A DNA stretch of 64,000 nt from Gari tellinella (taxonomy: Eukaryota; Mollusca; Bivalvia; Cardiida; Psammobiidae), in the NCBI GenBank assembly GCA_922989275.2, contig OV277856.1, positions 54,073,358 through 54,137,357 on the forward strand. The letters run 5' to 3'. Made by a program: the position numbers and the translations under genes. The notes beneath the pieces were generated by a model. The model saw only the letters and a program-made list of their open reading frames with translations. It was not told the DNA's origin and ran no database searches. Of this stretch, positions 10,275 through 20,805 are shown in pieces. Position 1 is the first letter of the stretch; each line of letters begins with the position of its first letter.

Positions 10275-10376
10275 CATTGACTACTGAGGAACCGACAAGC
10301 GAAACATGTTTAGATAGTGTAATGGTGTTTGGGTTAACGATTTTAGATCAAAGGCAGAATCTATCTATATTTAAGT
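10275..10376. repeat. Segment duplicated in inverse orientation at 58386-58492
   Basis: ACTACTGAGGAACCGACAAG, then GCGAAACATG, GTTTGGGTTAACGATTTTA and AGGCAGAATCTAT align with the reverse complement of 58386-58492. The TTAA at 10371-10374 is intact here but carries a 0.93-kb insertion in the other copy. Confidence 0.75.
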
Positions 10377-10382
10377 TATTCT

Positions 10383-10937
10383 ACACTCAGAAACGCACAT
10401 TTTTCATTACACTATTTGTATGTAGAAGGAACGTATTTGTGAATTAATCTTATCATTAAGGTCAGTAGTTCTGTCTTGGGGTATCAATGTTGAAAAACAC
10501 AACCTGCACAAATCGGTGCGATGTTTAAAACACGACGTAGTTCTCTTTCGCTGCCAAATTAATCGTGAGATTTTTACCCCTTCACCGTTTCATTGTCGTC
10601 TGCTTCAAATTTGTTGTTTGTCAGATCGTTTTAAAGTAAGATCCAATGTAGTATGAATTAAAACATATCGATACAAGTGTCAAACAGTTTGGATCCTGAT
10701 CAGACGCCGCGTTACGCGGCGTCTGGTCAGGATTCAAACTGTTTGTAAATGCGCTTTTTGGCGTCATTAAGAGTGAAAGGGTTAAAAAGCAGCACACTGG
10801 TTTTGAGTTCTTTGTTTCTGAACTTGTTACAGAATTAAATCAATATTGAGATATGGTATTAGTTTTATAATTTTCTTCAAGAACAGATTCTTAATCTGCG
10901 CTTGAGCACGATGTGCGTTTCTTTTTGTACTGAGTAT
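10383..10937. mobile_element. Element family D, copy D1, carrying a nested family B element
   Basis: Ends TACACTCAGAAACGCACAT and ATGTGCGTTTCTTTTTGTAC followed by TGAGTA form an inverted repeat of about 25 bp. It is the reverse complement of D2 (55674-56240), including the internal B copy at the same place. No coding capacity. Confidence 0.7.
10541..10784. mobile_element. Foldback element family B, copy B2, inside D1
   Basis: CTCTTTCGCTGCCAAATTAA at the left; GAGTGAAAGGGTTAA at the right. The central hairpin is AAACAGTTTGGATCCTGATC, AGACGCCGCGTTACGCGGCG and the complement. B8 occupies the equivalent place in D2. Confidence 0.85.
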
Positions 10938-11840
10938 ATGTTTTACTTTTTTATACTTTTACCGGACCGACTGTTGTCGGACTTTTGCAATTCCCTAAAG
11001 ATCTTAATTTAACCCATTTTTGCGGGATATACTTTTAGGTGTACCTCTCTGCAAACAGTTATGATCTCAGAACTGGCCCCACATTGTGTTTGTAGCTAAG
11101 TCAATATTCTATCAGAAACTGCAAAAATATTTTGCAAATATTTGAGGTATACCCGCTGCAGACGACATTTTAAAATGGCCGCCAAATATTACCCAGCACA
11201 GAATGGGTTATAATTGTTCTTTCATTATAACTTCACAGCATCAATAGTTGACACAAAATAAACCCCAATAAAACATTTCAGCATACTAGCACAAGTAATA
11301 ACCTTAAAAAACGTCCAAAACATACACAAAAAATCCAAACATGTTCCAAATCGAATTGAAATAGCAATCAGTTTATGTTTAGGAGTTTTAACTTAACTGT
11401 GTCAGCGCTTGAAACCAAATAGACCTACATACAAGCTTTTAGCACCCTGGTACAATTCATTGAATATTTAGCAGTCTGTCTAAAATACCTGCCCTTGTTT
11501 TCTGGACAAAAATGATATGTTCAAAACACGTCAAAAAGGAAAAACAATTAAAATCAGATTTAAAACTTTAAAGCGACTCACAACCGAATGGTGTATTTGC
11601 AAAATTAAAAGAAAATATTCAAACAAAAGCAAATGTGTAGCATTATCGTGCATCTGGCATTAGAAACAAGTGACCAGTCTAAAAACACCCTCAAGAAAAG
11701 TCTTCAAATCTTAGTTCTTTTTAGATATACATTCGCTTATCCGTTTAGTCTGTCGACGCAACAAAAATTGACCACGTACGCAGACATAAACTGGAAGAAA
11801 TGTGCAATACACACTGTAATACGTTAAATCGATCACCGTC
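10938..11840. other. Stretch with no recognised gene or element
   Basis: AT-rich sequence; only short unrelated open frames, for example 11633-11827, without motifs. Confidence 0.45.
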
Positions 11841-11851
11841 ATATTAGTAGT

Positions 11852-11942
11852 CCGTTTAGCTCAGGTGGCTAAGGCTCAGTCTTATTTCCATCTTCTTTCA
11901 CCGTATACAGGGTCCCGGGTTAGAATCCCACAAGGGGTCAAT
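11852..11942 (+). repeat. tRNA-like promoter fragment, probably SINE-derived
   Basis: TTTAGCTCAGGTGGCTAAGG resembles an A box. GGGTTAGAATCCC about 60 bases later is a B box with one substitution. The ends do not pair as an acceptor stem, so it is not a working tRNA gene. Confidence 0.4.
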
Positions 11943-12169
11943 ATTTGTTTTTGATCGAAATTCATCTTTTAAACAGAATTTCTTATCCTAAACTAATTCT
12001 TACCGGTTTATATTAGCGTTTGACATATATGGTCAAACAACTACATGTAGATCTGACGTGTCAAAGGTCAGCCGAGTCCATGTTTTAGGGAAAACAGCAT
12101 TTCGCATGATCTCGGACCATATTTTAACAGTTGAGTTTCGTATATGAGATAAAAATGAAGGTGGAATTA

Positions 12170-12265
12170 TTGTGAGCAGTTTAGCGCAGTATGCAAAGTC
12201 TAGGTATGCAGTATGCAAATAGCAGTATTTTGTAGAAAGCATGGGTTCGAATCCCACATCGACAT
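12170..12265 (+). repeat. Second tRNA-like fragment with a B box
   Basis: GGGTTCGAATCCC at about 12242-12254 is a perfect B box. A loose A-box-like TTTAGCGCAGTATGC lies near 12179. No cloverleaf can be drawn. A SINE head or tRNA pseudogene is likely. Confidence 0.35.
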
Positions 12266-12320
12266 TTCTTTATATAAATATTGCATGAATAGTAAAGCAG
12301 TATATTCTATTTCATACTGT

Positions 12321-12574
12321 TTAACCCTTTACCTGATAGCATTGTGTCTAATATTGAAGATAGGTCACTACTTAAAGCAGGTTGAAAGTAAAGCAGAATG
12401 CGCCGTAAGGCGCATTCTGCTTTACTTTCAGCCTGCTTTAAGCTATTAACTGCTAGAATAAGGAAATAATTTAATATGACACATATTCATTACGGTATAA
12501 TTTGGAACTATATTCTGCAGCGGATGAATAAAATGAATGTGCTAAAAGTCGCTTCTATAAGGGAAAGGGATAAT
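12321..12574. mobile_element. Foldback element family E, copy E2
   Basis: TTAACCCTTTACCTGATAGC at the left; AAGTCGCTTCTATAAGGGAA at the right. The hairpin contains GAATGCGCCGTAAGGCGCATTC within GAAAGTAAAGC and its complement. It is the closest match to E3. Confidence 0.85.
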
Positions 12575-12686
12575 ATAAGCTGACCATTTTTGCACATGTT
12601 CGCCAGTGTTGGAGAATGAGTGCTTTGCTTCAGCTCGAGTCATATATTAGTCATATTCTAAAACAATTAATCGATGATAAAATACA

Positions 12687-12923
12687 TACAGTGGAGAATC
12701 TGTTACTTCCCGACAAACGCGTTTACGCTAAAACTATTATTTGCAGTGCAAACAGTTTGGAGCCAGATCAGACGCCTGGTAACCCGGCGTCTGATCAGGC
12801 TCCAAACTGTTTGCCACCAAGATAAACATGAAATATCAGAATTGTCCAAAAGTTGTTCTTTTCTACGTTTTAGCGCTTTGCGTTTGCGTTTAAACGGGAA
12901 AGAATAACAGGTTCTCCACTGTA
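12687..12923 (-). mobile_element. Foldback element family A, copy A7
   Basis: Complete with TA borders; 13 bases shorter because GTACGTTTGCG is lost from one arm and CTTCCCGACAAACGCG replaces part of the other. Confidence 0.85.
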
Positions 12924-12991
12924 CATGTACATGTATATACATATAGGCCCCTACATGTATATTGAAATGAAATGAATTACTGTTTACAGGC

Positions 12992-13134
12992 TCCGAGGTT
13001 ATAAAGCGTTTTAGTTGAGTCTGAGTGTGTTTCCAAGCATTTGATTGGTCAGATTTGAGCCTAGGCTCAAATCTGACCAATCAAATGCTTGGAAACGAGT
13101 TTAGTCTCAAGTCAAAAGCTTTATAACCTCGGGG
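12992..13134. repeat. Long inverted repeat (single foldback)
   Basis: CCGAGGTTATAAAGCGTTTT is paired with AAAGCTTTATAACCTCGG. Inside, CCAAGCATTTGATTGGTCAG continues into ATTTGAGCC and its perfect complement with no loop. No copy of another family is recognised in it. Confidence 0.75.
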
Positions 13135-13139
13135 CCAGG

Positions 13140-13700
13140 GCTCTAGAAAAGAGAGAATAGACTCAAGTTTTCCAACATATTCCTCATGTCTGCACTAAAG
13201 CTTATTGTTTGATTACTAAGTAGAATGGTCTCTTCGAGAAGCTTTTGATTAGTAGTCACACCATAGGGTTTGAAGGAGGCATGACTATTTTAGATTTTGA
13301 AATACACTCCTTTTCTGGAGCCCTCATTACGGTGAAACACCTAGGAATCGACCACTCATTAAGGGCGAAAGTGGTATTTTTTGACAGGCTGCTGCTGAAT
13401 CTAGAACAAAAGTAATGGAGACTGCTTTGTGCATTTCTTTTCTCCAATTATGCTGTCACCTGGCTTAAAGGCTAACAATGACTTATATTTAGAGATGTTT
13501 CACTGTAGATCTACATAGATTTTCATTACAATGAAAGTATATGATGGTTGAAATGAAATTGGAAATAAAGTAATTATAGAATCCTTAATACGATTATAGC
13601 TTCCGGTCAATGTCGGTACGGATGATAATTTTAGGTTTGTCGCAGAAAAGTAAAAAGATTGTAAACAATAAAGAATAGAATGCGCATATTTAAGCTATTT
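13140..13700. other. Stretch without a supported feature
   Basis: Short open frames only (for instance 13256-13447 on the minus strand) and no repeat family recognised. Confidence 0.4.
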
Positions 13701-13719
13701 CAAGTGGCGAAAGTGTTTC

Positions 13720-14530
13720 CGAAACGGACAGTGAGTTTATGGTAGTAAATAGTAGTGAGGAAAGTGCACAAAACGGAAACTATGAGCTGACAGTGCCCAC
13801 TGATAACCGGTTTGTCCAAAACGATGGGTGGAGTGGAGGTTGGCAACAGGTGAGAGGACCGAAGCGTAAGAAAGTTAGCTCTGGTAGTGTTGATACAATG
13901 TTTTCAGCAGTCTGACAACTGAAGATAATTAAATGTGCCTATTCGAAAACTCGAACAGAAATTTTTATATGCTATCGGGCATGAAAAGTGATCAAGAAAA
14001 ATATAACACAGCCACACGTGACCTACAAATGAGTGTGACGACGTGTGTGAACGTGCATGTCAAGCTGAGCACATTGTAAACAAACAATCACACATGTTAA
14101 AGGTTCTAGCTTATAGGTCCATAGACACAGAGGCAAGAAGCAGAAAAAAACAATTTAATCATATTGGGAATTACAGAAAAGATCAAAATCACAGCAGATA
14201 CTGTATTAGATTTAATAGAAGCCGAAATACAGATCGATACTTCAATGTTTTTCGATCGACAGGGCACACCGTTTTGGATCCTTCTCAAAACCCCGATACA
14301 ATGAACAGAATGACTATAGACGGTCCGTTACTGTCAAATTCCGTGACTATCCTACAACTGAGGTGATTATAAAGAAAGCATACAAGTTAAAGTGCACCCC
14401 CTTTTGCATAGACAGAGACTACTCAAAAGAAATAGCAAAAGCTCGCAGAAAACTATGTTTGTCTAACGAGGCAAGAGAGGCACGGATGAGAAAACATAGT
14501 AGAGGGCATTTAGCGTCAAAATCCAAATAA
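13720..14530 (+). pseudogene. Decayed LINE ORF1-like protein (RRM/L1-type)
   Basis: Reading with frame changes gives an acidic N-terminal part, then ILDLIEAEIQIDTSMFF and DRAHRFG, RRSVTVKFRDYP, VIIKKAYKLK and FCIDRDYSKEIAKARRKLC before a stop near 14530. The order HR-G, (R)-(I/V)-V-KF, then a conserved IDRDY..EI...R..L tail is that of non-LTR ORF1 proteins with an L1-type RNA-binding fold. Several stops in 13920-14190 and a shift near 14265 show it is a fossil. No ORF2 follows; the satellite-like repeat begins next. Confidence 0.5.
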
Positions 14531-14769
14531 AGGAACTAATATGCACACTAATATGCACAACAATAGTGTTTGTGCCTTCATATGCTACGACAAACACCGA
14601 ATAACAGAAAAAAATTCCAAAGAAATTACACGATACAAAATATGATTTTTTTGGGTACAATGAGTAAAATGATAAATGAAAACGCGAATGTTTGGAACTT
14701 TTCCACTGTTTTGAACATAAAACTCTAAATTTTCAGATTGGATGCATATTCCATTACACCGGATGCTAG

Positions 14770-15019
14770 TACAGTGGAGAATCTGTTATTCTTTCCCAAT
14801 AAACGCGTTTACGCTAAAACTATTATTTGCAGTGCAAACAGTTTGGAGCCAGATCAGACGCCGGGTAACCCGGCGTCTGATCAGGCTCCAAACTGTTTGC
14901 CACCAAGATAAACAAGAATTATCAGAATTGTCCAAAAGTTGTTCTTTTCTACATTTTAGTGCTTTGCGTTTGCGTACGTTTGCGTTTAAACGGGAAAGAA
15001 TAACAGATTCTCCACTGTA
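14770..15019 (-). mobile_element. Foldback element family A, copy A8, inside the satellite-like repeat
   Basis: Full length. The left flank ends GGATGCTAG and the TA. The repeat unit right of the element, at 15118-15135, shows the uninterrupted GGATGCTAGTACTGCG. Confidence 0.9.
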
Positions 15020-15896
15020 AAATGAGTAAAATAATAAATGAAATCGCGAATGTTTGGAACTTTTCCACTGTTTTGAACATACAACTCTAAATTTTCAGAT
15101 TGAACGCATATTCCATTACACCGGATGCTAGTACTGCGTCGGCTATAGAAAAAATACAACAATGGAGTTTGTTTTGGGTAAAACATGTAAAAAGAACACA
15201 CTTAAGACCACCAATTTTGAATGTCGATACCGTGTCCTTTGGTATGAAAAATAAATGCTCAAGTTTGAAATATTAGATGTCCACACTAGCTAAATATAAC
15301 TAGTTATAGTAAGCTTAAATATTTGGTTTAAAATAATGTGTTTTATATTAACTTTTTTGGGGGGAGGGGGGTAAAATGGTTAAAATGATAAATGAAAACA
15401 CGATATTTTGGAATTTCGCCATTGTGCCTTAGTTTGGAGTAAATAAAAACTTCAACTTTTCAGATTACACACATATTCCATTATACTGCATGTTACTACT
15501 ACATCGGCCTAAAGAAAAATTGCAACTGGTGTAAAAAATAATAACACAAAAACCTTAAAAACACTCGATTTTTCGAATTTCTATGCCGTGTTCTTGGATA
15601 CGGAGAAAATGCTTCACTTCTATACATTTAACACATATTATACTCCTTTAAATATAGACAATTTTAAGTACGGAAAATTAAGGCTTTTAAAGGTTTATAT
15701 GTTTTGGTTAAAAAAATATAAAAGATATGAACGAAATCACGAATTTTAGGAATTTACATTACTGTGGCCTTAAATATTAAGTCTCCAAATAAAAAGGTTA
15801 AACTAAAAGCGGTATGATATAAAGCTCTTAGAACTTATAGAATAAAATATGATTTCAAAAGTTTGTTTGTTTGTTTGTTTTGTGTTTGTGTTTTTT

Positions 15897-15916
15897 TCGG
15901 GGGGGGGGGGGGGGTG
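15897..15916 (+). repeat. Poly-G tract
   Basis: A run of about 17 G followed by TGTAAAATGG, belonging to the repeat unit that starts there; an earlier unit has GGGGGGAGGGGGG at 15357-15371. Confidence 0.9.
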
Positions 15917-16099
15917 TAAAATGGGTAAAAAAGAATTGAAAATGCAAACTTTCTGGAATTTCACTAAGTTCTATGGCTTTGGAAATTAATATAAAAGCAT
16001 CAAAAGTGCTGATATTAGGTTATATCGATATAAAATTTTAAGACTTGTTGTTATTAAAGCCATTTTTCAAAATTTTACTTCCTTGACCTTTTATATTAA

Positions 16100-17054
16100 C
16101 TGCTTAAATTCTAAAATATAGACACATCCCTTTTTAAAGAGACTGAACACCCATATTTGGCCTAAACTTTGTTTTCGTGTGCCAGGCATTCTTATAAACA
16201 TACATGTATATATATCACAGTGTATATAAACGAACTGTACAATGACCGGATAAAGTGACTAGATTTAACAACGAATGTTGACATTTGTGCAGAGGTCGGA
16301 ACATAAACCTGTTAATTTTGGATATCTTCTTCGAATCCATGCGAGCGAACGTAAGTAAAAATTACAATTATACATTTATTTTGTATCGTAGTACACTTGT
16401 AAGGGTGTACGTAGAGTGGATATTGCGATCTGATTGAAAATCAACACAGAGTGTCGATTTCCCTATCAAATTTGGCAACTGTTCTTTGAAAATGCCCTTT
16501 GTTTTAATCGCATATATTACAATACGGTACGTATGTTATCTAAATAGACCGCTAAACAAAGCAACCACTTTTTGTTTATCGTAAATCGCCATATGATTAT
16601 AAATTTAGGCAAACTTCTACATGTAGACTGTATCATTTATTGCAATCATATGCTATCATTTAAAGCGACTACCCAACAATGTGACTGTATGACATATAGC
16701 GACAAGATTCCCCTGAAATTTGTATGACATATAGTAACTAGCTATACACGATTTCGAAAAGCCTGCTAAGTGTATTATTATAGTTTCTTAAATAAAAGCT
16801 GTATCAGAGTGATACGTATATGTACGTGCAACATCTACTACGACTTATAGTGTGTTCATGCAAATTACCATTTTCGACCATATTTTCGGAAATGCGTATG
16901 ACATATTGCGACTCGCCTTATATGATTTCACCAATTCTGCATACTGTATTGTTATTATTTGGACATACGGATTTTTCCCAAAATCTTCGGATTTCTGCTC
17001 TTACTTTTAAAATTTGGACCTTAAGCGTAGTTTGCGTTGAAAACATTAATATGA
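16100..17054 (+). other. Upstream region of the YqaJ-domain gene, with a candidate non-coding first exon
   Basis: A consensus donor GTAAGT at 16351-16356 follows GCGAGCGAAC and could pair with the TTTCAG acceptor ending at 17251. The ATG in that exon (16339) is out of frame with the zinc finger, so it would be leader. No other evidence supports transcription. Foldback B3 lies just before the acceptor. Confidence 0.3.
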
Positions 17055-17145
17055 GTGTCAAACAGTTTAGATCCAGATCAGACGGCGCGTTATGTGTCTG
17101 ATCTGGATTTGAACTATTTGTAGAGCTTTGCAACGAAAGGGTTAA
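17055..17145. mobile_element. Truncated family B foldback, copy B3
   Basis: Only the centre (GTGTCAAACAGTTTAGATCC, CAGATCAGACGGCGCG, shortened loop) and the right end CGAAAGGGTTAA remain. Confidence 0.65.
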
Positions 17146-17240
17146 TGGTACGTTTCCTAAAACCGCGCTTGAAAATTTAGAAATCTTAGGATTGTTTAGC
17201 AACTTATGGTAGCCCTGATTTCCGCCTAACATTTATCAAT

Positions 17241-17251
17241 TTATGTTTCAG
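17241..17251 (+). promoter_or_regulatory. Splice acceptor before the YqaJ-gene start codon
   Basis: TTATGTTTCAG directly precedes GTTAAATGG, leaving the ATG five bases into the exon. Confidence 0.5.
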
Positions 17252-17256
17252 GTTAA

Positions 17257-17634
17257 ATGGATAATTTCCAGTGTATCTACTGCACTTTCAGCACAGATGT
17301 ATTCGACCAAGTCATACAACATTGTGTGGACATTCACGAAGACCAAAACCTAAAGATTAAAATTTTATCGATTTCGGACATTACCAACACAATAAAAACT
17401 CACTCAAAGACTTTCGTCTTGTTCCAAAGGACACAAAACCGGCAAACATTACAGCAAACAACGAGCGTCGAAATATAAAGATATGCAAACAAGAAGCCGT
17501 TTCTCCAGTCACAAAGGCTGCAAAGACATCTGAATTGATTAAAGACGTTCATCAAAGTAAGGAAAGTCAAAATGAAACAGAACAACAAACTGAACAAGTC
17601 GAAGATGAAGTGGACCTAGAAAATATCACAATTA
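17257..17634 (+). pseudogene. YqaJ gene part 1: C2H2 zinc finger and acidic linker
   Basis: Starts MDNFQCIYCTFSTDVFDQVI and has the second metal pair in HCVDIHED. The frame is open to 17478 but the better continuation (LVPKDTKPANITANN, then a stretch rich in E, Q and D) is in another frame from about 17400. That frame in turn ends at a stop after 17680, while the next block begins in a third frame near 17638 (ISAETQTEPCIV). A role in binding DNA or the element ends is inferred from the finger. Confidence 0.55.
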
Positions 17635-17637
17635 GAT

Positions 17638-18362
17638 ATTTCAGCAGAAACACAGACAGAACCATGCATTGTTTTAAATACCAAAGACTTAACAGAATCT
17701 GAGGTGGACACTATTGAAAGTATTATTCATAAAATACCTGCTGTATTAGATTATCTGAAATCGGAAAATCAGTCTGAAATATATATCAAATTTACAGCAC
17801 TTCTGGCTGAAAGAAAGCTGCCATTGTCAAACATTGCATTTCTTCTTTTTGTCGATGAACTGGAATGGTTTTCATTAGATAGCACGCGGGAAATGCCAAA
17901 TGCAGAGGATGTTAAACAGTTTTGGCGAATTGGTGTTAAACTCTTCAAAGGAAAGTTCCTGAGGTTCATGTCTGGATTTAAAAACCAAGGTCAGACGACA
18001 AAAGGGGCTATAAGGCCTGAATATTCGGTCATAAACTTTGCAGTACCATCCAGGAATTGTCTTCAAGAATGTTATGTTTCACAAAAGATAAAAACAGGTC
18101 GTCCAGGCATTGTTGAAGATATGATGAAGCTGATCACTCAGGACGATGTTGGCCAAGTAAAGACTTTGAAATTATGTGTTGATGGTAAAAAGATCAACTT
18201 AGGAAAAAGAAATAAAAAGTGTGGCGATGTTGACTTATGGGGATATGAAGGAACACCATCTCTGTCTGAACGTCTTGAGGGTTTGGATATTGATATAGAC
18301 AAAATAAAACAATATACCAGTGTGCTTGAAAAAGAAATCGACAAAGACAACAATTTTGTACA
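17638..18362 (+). pseudogene. YqaJ gene part 2: helical block and putative first DDE aspartate
   Basis: Codes for about 240 residues with no ATG of its own. It holds FWRIGVKLFKGKFLRFMSG, VPSRNCLQE, then LCVDGKKINLG (Asp codon 18181-18183) and GDVDLWGYEG. An Asp in a DGKK context followed by G-DVDLWG is a candidate first catalytic position of an RNase H-like transposase core; that is inference. The frame stops at 18367. Confidence 0.5.
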
Positions 18363-19300
18363 AGAATAACCGAAACTGTCAATGAAAACTTCATTCATTC
18401 TGGAAAAGAAATTATAACATCATTAAGTCTGCGTATCAAGCAACTGCGGTTGATTAAACAGAAAAAAGTAGTTACCTTAGAAAAAATTAAATTGGCATGT
18501 GCAAGTGAGTTACTTCGATCAAAGTACTCGTATGCTTTGAGTGCTATTAAAACCCATATATACCAAATCAGCGTTTGTATAAATCGCCTCTTAAATGGGT
18601 TGAACGCATTGGCTTACTGGATATCATTGTGCAATGGAGCTGGTCATTTATATGAGATGGGGAAAAGCAGGGACTTGTCTTGCCAGCAAAATTATATTTG
18701 TCTGACTGGTCCCAGTACTATCGAAAATATGAGACCAGAAGAGATAAACACTTCGCACTTAAAACAGAGGTCTTCTGCGTGGCATGAGGTTCGAGGTTGG
18801 GCAAATGTAACCGGTAGTACTTGTCACTACGCAATTGGTTTGAGTGGTTTGAAGAAACCCAATGAACATGTTGAAAATGCATCGAACAAGAAAGAGAAGT
18901 GTCATTCAAGTGAACTTGAGAAACGCCTAAAACATGGTACTGAATATGAAATTAATGCAATAGTAACGTTGGTTTCTAAAGTGTTACCAGTATATCATCC
19001 AGATGGTGTTTATGTCGAAGAAGGTTGTGAAGCAGTCAAATCGGATCAGAAGATATTGCTTGTTGTAAGTCCAGATGGAAGCATCAGAAAGTCGGAAACA
19101 TAGATCAAGAAATATATACAGGGGTCGAAATTAAATGTCCCTATCCAGGTAAAGTTTACACAACTCCAGTACACTATGAATTACCGTGGTATTACGCAGT
19201 GCAAGTACTATTGGAAATGTATGTTTTGAAGGTTCCTCGTCTATATTTTCTGTCATACACTGACGAAAGTACTACAGTATTTGAAGTAAACTTTGACTAA
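18363..19300 (+). pseudogene. YqaJ gene part 3: YqaJ-type nuclease domain
   Basis: The domain runs from RSSAWHEVRGWANVTGST (Trp codon 18780) through KHGTEYEINA (18930) and VVSPDGSI (19068) to GVEIKCPYPG (EIK codons 19127-19135) and YYAVQVLLEMYV. The W..R...TGS, G...E..A, SPDG, E-x-K and Q-x(3)-M pattern is that of the YqaJ exonuclease family, with the SPDG aspartate, the EIK pair and the glutamine as expected active-site residues, all present. A one-base shift near 19090 and a TAA at 19298 in the final VNFD break it. In the family these enzymes degrade linear double-stranded DNA during recombination. Confidence 0.7.
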
Positions 19301-19735
19301 ACACTTTTTGAAGCTATTTTGAAATGCGTAATGGCCTTATATGGAACACAATGTGCAAAAATAATGAAGAGACTGCCTGTTGGAACCAGTAAACTCAAAG
19401 AAAAAGTTAAGACCTTCTGTAAGGAGCACGTTTGCTTTCTCTGTGAATTTCCGTCTGTAAAGGTGTCACGAGTGTGCGCACATCCGGAAACTTCATCGAC
19501 TATTAGCGAGGTAAGACATAACAAACACGGTGAATCGGACCGAGGTGTGAGCTCCCAATTTGTGTATACATTATCGGACATGCTGACAACAATGCATGAT
19601 ATCAGTGACAGTGTTTCAGAAGCTTATGACCTATGTAGAAATTTAGCGAGCGAGGTACTTGTGTTTCTGATATCGGACTTGGACAGGATCCACAGGCGCG
19701 AAGTACAGTATGCTGTGCCCATTGCTTATGCTTTA
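19301..19735 (+). pseudogene. YqaJ gene part 4: cysteine-containing linker after the nuclease
   Basis: Continues in the nuclease frame after the TAA: TLFEAILKCVMALYG, then FCKEHVCFLCEFPSVKVS with a C..C pair and RVCAHPE. Near 19735 the better frame changes to one giving YGVGCVAANANEVLKKCFD. Confidence 0.5.
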
Positions 19736-20805
19736 AAAGTGTACAGTATGGCGTCGGCTGTGTTGCGGCAAATGCTAATGAGGTTTTGAAAAAGTGCTTT
19801 GACCTAGGACTGTATGTGCCAGCTATTTCGTTCGATGGACAATGGGCAAACCTTGCTGTTCGTTCAAAACACGATAAACCATTGACAATGTTGCAGTTAC
19901 AAAAAGACGTGTATGCAGCCTCAAAAGCTTCTAGTTGGAAACAAATACTTGATACTGTGACAGAAACCAATGTTTTGGAAGCAACAACGTTGAAAGAAGT
20001 TTCAGAAAAGGTTATTTGCGACATTGAGTTGGCATCCAAAACTGTCATTAAAAGGGTACGTGTTGGTAGAGTAAAGGGTTGTGTGTACTTATTTCGCACT
20101 TCTGACTCAACAGCGCGATTAATTGCATCAAGCAAAGGCAATAATAGATTGCCTGACGAAACAGAGAACAATGTATTCAAGGATTTGCGTGATGTCATTT
20201 TACCAGCGCCAGTGGAAACTTTTGAGGAAGATATCATACATTCGATGGAGAAAACACACGTGCGAAACCAACAGAAGTCAGATGAACTTGTTGAACTGCA
20301 TCTTAATGAATTCTTTGAACTACAAGATGAAACTTCATCTGAAAAACAAATTGACTACATGGAAGCAGGTGAATCATCAATGCCGCTTGTTGACTCAGAC
20401 CGTGACTTAAACAATGAAATCAAAGAGGGGATTATTGAAGTAGAGAAAATACCTGAAAGTGTAGAGTGTTTGGAAAAATGTGAAAATAGAAGTGACGATT
20501 CGAGCACAACTATAACGAGTTTGGACAAAATGTCCATGTTAATTGCTTTACTTACTGATCCTACAATAAAAGAACGAAAGTGGCGTGGCATTAGCATTTC
20601 GCAATTCAATGACATTTTACGTTCGGTTGATTCAACAAAGGAGTCATTTACCAAACGAGAATTAATAACTTGCCTCAAAGCTGTATCTCAGAAACTGCAA
20701 ACGAATAAGGTTAGTTTTGCAGTTTCTTGGAAAAAGGATATCATTATTACGTTCTTCTTCAAACTACTGCAAGGTGACCTTGGAGCAAATATTACACAGA
20801 GAGAG
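19736..20805 (+). pseudogene. YqaJ gene part 5: putative second DDE aspartate and linker
   Basis: Contains ISFDGQWANLAVRSKHDK and PLTMLQLQKDV (Asp codon 19834-19836), then a variable part rich in E and D (DELVELHLNEFFELQDETS) and ISISQFNDILRSVDSTK. The FDGQW...PLT block reads as a strongly conserved unit and is a candidate second catalytic aspartate. The frame remains open to 20913, but the preferred reading shifts near 20805. Confidence 0.5.

Larger units (their letters stand above)
14640..16090 (+). repeat. Satellite-like repeat with units of roughly 330 bp, divergent
   Basis: The block GTAAAATGGTTAAAATGATAA followed by AATTTCGCCATTGTGCC-like sequence recurs near 14655, 15025, 15375, 15710 and 15925. 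A second conserved block, TTTTCAGATT with ATATTCCATTACACCGGATG, recurs near 14735, 15100 and 15465. The same units appear in reverse at 42985-43340. A8 is inserted between the first two units. Confidence 0.7.

Noticed and set aside
11852..11942. Functional tRNA gene
   Set aside because: A- and B-box-like motifs are present but the acceptor stem does not pair and the B box has a substitution.
14742..15020. Recurring 70-95 residue open frames (VWSQIRRRVTRRLIRLQT-type) in many places on both strands
   Set aside because: They are the family A element read through its palindrome. They appear wherever a copy is young, have no start context, and break in older copies. They are not a protein family.
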